Assembly (NCBI RefSeq): GCF_020164455.1
Contig: NZ_JAIQWW010000022.1
Location: forward strand, 1-64,000
DNA: 64,000 nucleotides
Source: Phyllobacterium chamaecytisi
Lineage (GTDB): Bacteria; Pseudomonadota; Alphaproteobacteria; Rhizobiales; Rhizobiaceae
Direction: 5' to 3'
The position numbers were made by a program, and so were the translations under genes. Shown here piece after piece: positions 60,713 through 64,000 of this stretch (its first letter is position 1; the number at the start of each line of letters is the position of its first letter). The notes beneath the pieces are model-generated. The model was given only the letters and a program-made list of their open reading frames with translations. It ran no database searches and was not told the DNA's origin.

Positions 60713-63094
60713 CTATTCAGCGCTTGGGGAACAAGCCTTGGACACTTGCTCTGATCGGGACGCCAGTTTTTCACCGCTTGTGAAATTCTTCAAGCGGCGA
60801 TAGGTAGCCAAGGCTTGGCCGACAACCTGATCCATATTGTAGTATTTGTATGTGGCCAGACGCCCGACGAAAGTGACATTTGGGCTTGCCTTGGCAAGTT
60901 GCTCGTACCGCTTGAAAAGGGCCTGATTTTCCGGACGCGGGATCGGATAGTACGGGTCCCCCTCTGCGCAAGCAAACTCATAGCTCACGCTGGTTTTCGG
61001 GTGAACTTGTCCGGTGAGGTGTTTGTACTCTGTAATGCGGGTATACGGAATTTCTTCTGATGGATAGTTTATCACGCCCACAGGTTGGAAACGTCGCCTA
61101 TCGTGCGTTTCATGTTGAAACTGCAGGCTTCGATAGGGCAGCGCTCCATACCTATAACCGTAATATTCATCGATTGGCCCGGTGAAAATCGTATGAGCTG
61201 CCTCATATTCTTTGCGCACATCAGAAAACTCTGCTTCCAGCAGAATATCTATATTGTCAAGGTCAAGCATATTCTCAAACATTTGAGAATAGCCATGGAG
61301 GGGCATGGCCTGGATACTGTCCTGAAAATAACGGTCGTCGGTGTTTGTGCGTGTCGGAATCCGCGCGGTGACGGATTTATCGAGCTCTGAGGGGTCAAGA
61401 CCCCACTGCTTGCGTGTGTATCCCTCGAAAAAAGTACGATAAAGATCACGACCGACAGTGGCGACAACGGCATCTTTTGACGAAATGATCGCCGGTAGAT
61501 TTTCCGCGCGACTGGCCAGAAAAGCCGCAGCTTGCCCGTCATTTTCAAGATCGAGCTGATACAGTCCGTTGAGCGTGGTGCGGTTGATCGGGATCGGAAG
61601 CAGCATTCCCCCCACATCCGCAAGGACCCGATGTTCGTAAACCCGCCAAGCGGTGAATCTGGACAGATAGGAAAAAATTGCGTCGCTGTTGGTATGAAAG
61701 ATGTGCGGGCCGTATTTGTGGACAAGGATGCCACTGGCATCGTGAAAATCGTAAGCATTGCCCCCGACGTGGGGGCGACGATCGCACAATAGCACGCGTT
61801 TGCCACCATCAGAGGCCAGTCGCTCCGCCAACACTGAGCCGGCAAAGCCAGCGCCGACGATGAGATAGTCATACCTCTGGCCTGGGCGACTTTGCCGACG
61901 GATCGACGGACGGGAAAGATTTTGAACAGATTCCGCCCTGCGAACCATTGCAGCATCGAGATGGCTGTTCATGCGGTTGAAGGTTTCATCCCAGGTACAG
62001 GACGCAAGAATTTCATCAACTGGCACCAACCAAGAATCATCCGATTTTTTGAGTGAAAGCGCCCTCTCACAGAGCTCGATAAATTCCTGACTATCGTCGG
62101 CGATGAATACGCCTTTCACTCCGCCATAATGACGAACCACGTCCTTAACCGGCGTCGAGACGACGGGTCGCCCCGAGGCAAGGTACTCAGGCGTTTTTGT
62201 TGGACTTATAAAACGCGTCGCGTCGTTCAATGCAAAAGGCATAATCGCCACATCCCACCCGGCGAGATGGGCGGGAAGGTCCGCATAGGGGACCTGACCG
62301 ACGTAGCGAATATTGGGGGCACGCGGCAGATCACCTTGGGAGATTTTGACAACTGGCCCAATCAAGACAACAGTCCAGTTCGGTCGAGCGGCCGCCGTCG
62401 CCGCGATCAATGCCAAATCCAGGCGTTCGTCGATCACGCCACAATACCCCAACCTCGGACGATCTGTGGTTGTCGCGCCAGGAAGTTTGGAAGGTCCGTT
62501 GCGGGCAATGCGAAAGTGCTCAATGTCGACACCCGAAGGAAAGGGATGAATGTTATCGTGAAGCAGCCGCTTTGCTTCGAACAAACTGTATCCACCTGTG
62601 AATACGACATCCGCTCTTCTCATCAATTCGGCTTCCAATGCGTGCAGACGCGCCGGCGCGCCTAAAAAATTCGCCAGTTCGTCCATGCAGTCATAAATCA
62701 CCAGTTCGGCGTCGATCTTCCGTGCGAAATCGTACATCATCGGCGTGTAAAACCAGAAGGTTGGGTTTCGGCCCCCGCTCAAGTCAATCAACTGACGCAC
62801 CATTTCCTCCAACGCATCCCGGGTCCGGGTCGCTGAATATGTATGAGGAATGCGGGGGCGAATGCACTTGACGCGAGAACCCTTAAATGTGTGAAATTCG
62901 AAGTAGGGCGCATGGTGATCTGTGCCGATCATTTCTTCAAAGAAGAATACTGGTTGATGGACCGCAAACCGCTCCATGAGATGCTGGGGGCGCTGATAGA
63001 CAAAATCCCATCGAAGGTGGGAAAAACATATGAGCGGGCCGCGTTCGTTTGCGTTATTGTACTGAAATACAGTGGATTTTTCTCGGATGTTCAT
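60713..63094 (-). CDS. Glycosyltransferase fused to UDP-galactopyranose mutase
   Basis: A 793-residue two-domain protein. Residues about 18-390 are a GT-B glycosyltransferase (SHLRWDFVYQRPQHLMERF; PSGVDIEHF; YLASGRPVVSTP). Residues about 407-775 are a complete UDP-galactopyranose mutase: FAD motif IVGAGFAGS (412-420), HKYGPHIFHT, RKQWGLDP and TGPIDEYYGYRYG. The mutase makes UDP-galactofuranose; the fused transferase may use it. AGGAG precedes the ATG; stress promoter 34 bases upstream. Confidence 0.93.
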   Translation of the reverse strand: MNIREKSTVFQYNNANERGPLICFSHLRWDFVYQRPQHLMERFAVHQPVFFFEEMIGTDHHAPYFEFHTFKGSRVKCIRPRIPHTYSATRTRDALEEMVRQLIDLSGGRNPTFWFYTPMMYDFARKIDAELVIYDCMDELANFLGAPARLHALEAELMRRADVVFTGGYSLFEAKRLLHDNIHPFPSGVDIEHFRIARNGPSKLPGATTTDRPRLGYCGVIDERLDLALIAATAAARPNWTVVLIGPVVKISQGDLPRAPNIRYVGQVPYADLPAHLAGWDVAIMPFALNDATRFISPTKTPEYLASGRPVVSTPVKDVVRHYGGVKGVFIADDSQEFIELCERALSLKKSDDSWLVPVDEILASCTWDETFNRMNSHLDAAMVRRAESVQNLSRPSIRRQSRPGQRYDYLIVGAGFAGSVLAERLASDGGKRVLLCDRRPHVGGNAYDFHDASGILVHKYGPHIFHTNSDAIFSYLSRFTAWRVYEHRVLADVGGMLLPIPINRTTLNGLYQLDLENDGQAAAFLASRAENLPAIISSKDAVVATVGRDLYRTFFEGYTRKQWGLDPSELDKSVTARIPTRTNTDDRYFQDSIQAMPLHGYSQMFENMLDLDNIDILLEAEFSDVRKEYEAAHTIFTGPIDEYYGYRYGALPYRSLQFQHETHDRRRFQPVGVINYPSEEIPYTRITEYKHLTGQVHPKTSVSYEFACAEGDPYYPIPRPENQALFKRYEQLAKASPNVTFVGRLATYKYYNMDQVVGQALATYRRLKNFTSGEKLASRSEQVSKACSPSAE

Positions 63095-63127
63095 CAGGGC
63101 TCCTAATTGGTAGGTTTGACCTTGGCG

Positions 63128-63152
63128 AACCGATGGCTACCAACTAGGTTCC
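63128..63152 (-). promoter_or_regulatory. EcfG-type stress promoter for the fusion-glycosidase unit
   Basis: Minus strand GGAAC (63152-63148), 16 bases, GGTT (63131-63128). Confidence 0.78.
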
Positions 63153-63995
63153 TTAAACGAAGCCAAGTGTACTCTATCGCACAATTAGTCCCACGTTCCT
63201 TTGAATGACTGCAACGCTCGAACTGTCGTTTTGGCGGGCTCACCCTCATCGACATGACGTTTGAAGGTTGGTCAACCTACGCCCAAAATACCGACGATAC
63301 TGTTGACCCAATGCCGGAACGTTAGGTCACACGCCTGTTCTTCGTCTATGCCGACAAACATGCGCATGCGTGGCGTAGGCATTGAAAACGCCCAGGGTGG
63401 ATTCGTTTGATGACCCAGATTGTCCACCAGATGACATGCGATTGTAGCGAGAAAAATTAGGCATGTGACAGGATGCTGGGAGATGGAGAGATTTGGAAAT
63501 AGATTTCCATTTTAAGGGAACGGCCACGGCGTCTTTGAAATGAATGAAGGCCAAATCATACACAAGGAATGATCCTGTGCGAATCGATTTCGACGATCCC
63601 AAAGACGCGCGGAATAATCTGCTCTATCACCACTACGCCGGGCTATTTTGTATCGACCTTGCATTTGCCGGCGTAACTGGCTGGCTGGTCTACTTAGAAT
63701 TCATGGAGCCAATGTTTCCATGGTCACAGCTAAACTTCACATCGCCCCGACGCGTTCATGCAGTTGAATGAGCAGTCATCCTACGCCAGGCTGTATTCCA
63801 TCCGGGGTGGCCTCGGCAAGGGCGAGTACTGCCTTCGAAAGCAGTAGCCTGTCGCCTGCGTTACTTCTTTTGCGGTAATACGTACGCTCATTTGGTCACT
63901 TCATACGCACAAATCCTGAGAGCTGTTGAGGTTACCCCTGATGTAAGCTGGTAAGCAGTATCTGGGAGGGTACGCTAAATCACAAGGAGGAAACC
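63153..63995. other. Intergenic region, nothing recognised
   Basis: About 840 bases; short frames on both strands lack family resemblance or supporting signals. GGAAC at 63314 has no NGTT at 16 bases. Confidence 0.45.
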
Positions 63996-64000
63996 ATGTC
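63996..64000 (+). CDS. Start of a gene cut by the window edge
   Basis: CACAAGGAGGAAACC directly precedes ATG 63996, an excellent ribosome site. Only the first codons (Met-Ser) are visible. Confidence 0.55.

Noticed and set aside
63544-63771. 75-residue plus-strand frame near the right edge
   Set aside because: Some protein-like segments, but no ribosome site, family or promoter.

Overview
The window looks like a chromosomal or large-replicon segment of a Hyphomicrobiales (Rhizobiales) alphaproteobacterium, probably a Rhizobiaceae or Phyllobacteriaceae member. Evidence is the protein families (DUF3618, DUF6064, DUF892 and DUF4142 sets, a GlsB-type membrane protein, HWE-family histidine kinases, an EcfG-like sigma factor), Shine-Dalgarno-led genes and a moderately high GC content. 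No rRNA, tRNA, CRISPR array, IS element or phage module was recognised.

The main result is that this is a general-stress-response neighbourhood. I find 26 exact matches to the alphaproteobacterial EcfG-type promoter (GGAAC, exactly 16 bases, then NGTT). All but one point at a gene, and the NGTT element usually lies 23-51 bases upstream of the start I chose on independent Shine-Dalgarno grounds. About two matches would be expected by chance on both strands of 64 kb. An EcfG-like ECF sigma factor is encoded at 18800-19387. Three sensor kinases are also present: a LOV-HWE blue-light kinase, a PAS-HWE kinase and a PAS-PAS hybrid kinase followed by a Crp/Fnr regulator. No complete PhyR or NepR is visible.

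Layout: 0-5 kb holds PfpI protease/deglycase, pcm, a cold-shock protein, DUF7662 and an MliC-like lysozyme inhibitor. 5-12 kb holds a GlsB membrane protein with a class III adenylate cyclase, a broken DUF6064 gene, an aldo/keto reductase, a GluR0-like channel and small helical proteins. 12-19 kb holds a PHB-depolymerase-type esterase, a cation/proton antiporter, stress proteins, a zinc metallopeptidase, a dehalogenase-like hydrolase and the sigma factor. 19-30 kb holds DUF892 and DUF6894 proteins, the Crp regulator and hybrid kinase, a KGG-repeat stress protein, small hypotheticals, 3-methyladenine glycosylase and a pyridoxamine-oxidase-fold stress protein. 30-40 kb holds a four-gene envelope-stress operon, DUF4142 and the two HWE kinases. 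40-50 kb holds a cysteine hydrolase, a third DUF892 gene, an NRAMP transporter, an alcohol dehydrogenase-SDR pair, DUF72, DUF3606 and a GFA-NadE fusion. 50-64 kb holds a PLP lyase, a stress protein, an ATP-dependent DNA ligase with a flavodoxin-fold reductase, a di-haem cytochrome with DUF4142, and a glycosidase with a glycosyltransferase-UDP-galactopyranose mutase fusion.

The genes fit desiccation, oxidative, DNA-damage and envelope protection. The region also shows duplication and decay: three DUF892 copies, paired stress-protein paralogues, truncated or degenerate copies of the antiporter, GlsB, alcohol dehydrogenase and cysteine hydrolase, an orphan copy of the sigma-factor leader, and five genes each apparently missing one base.
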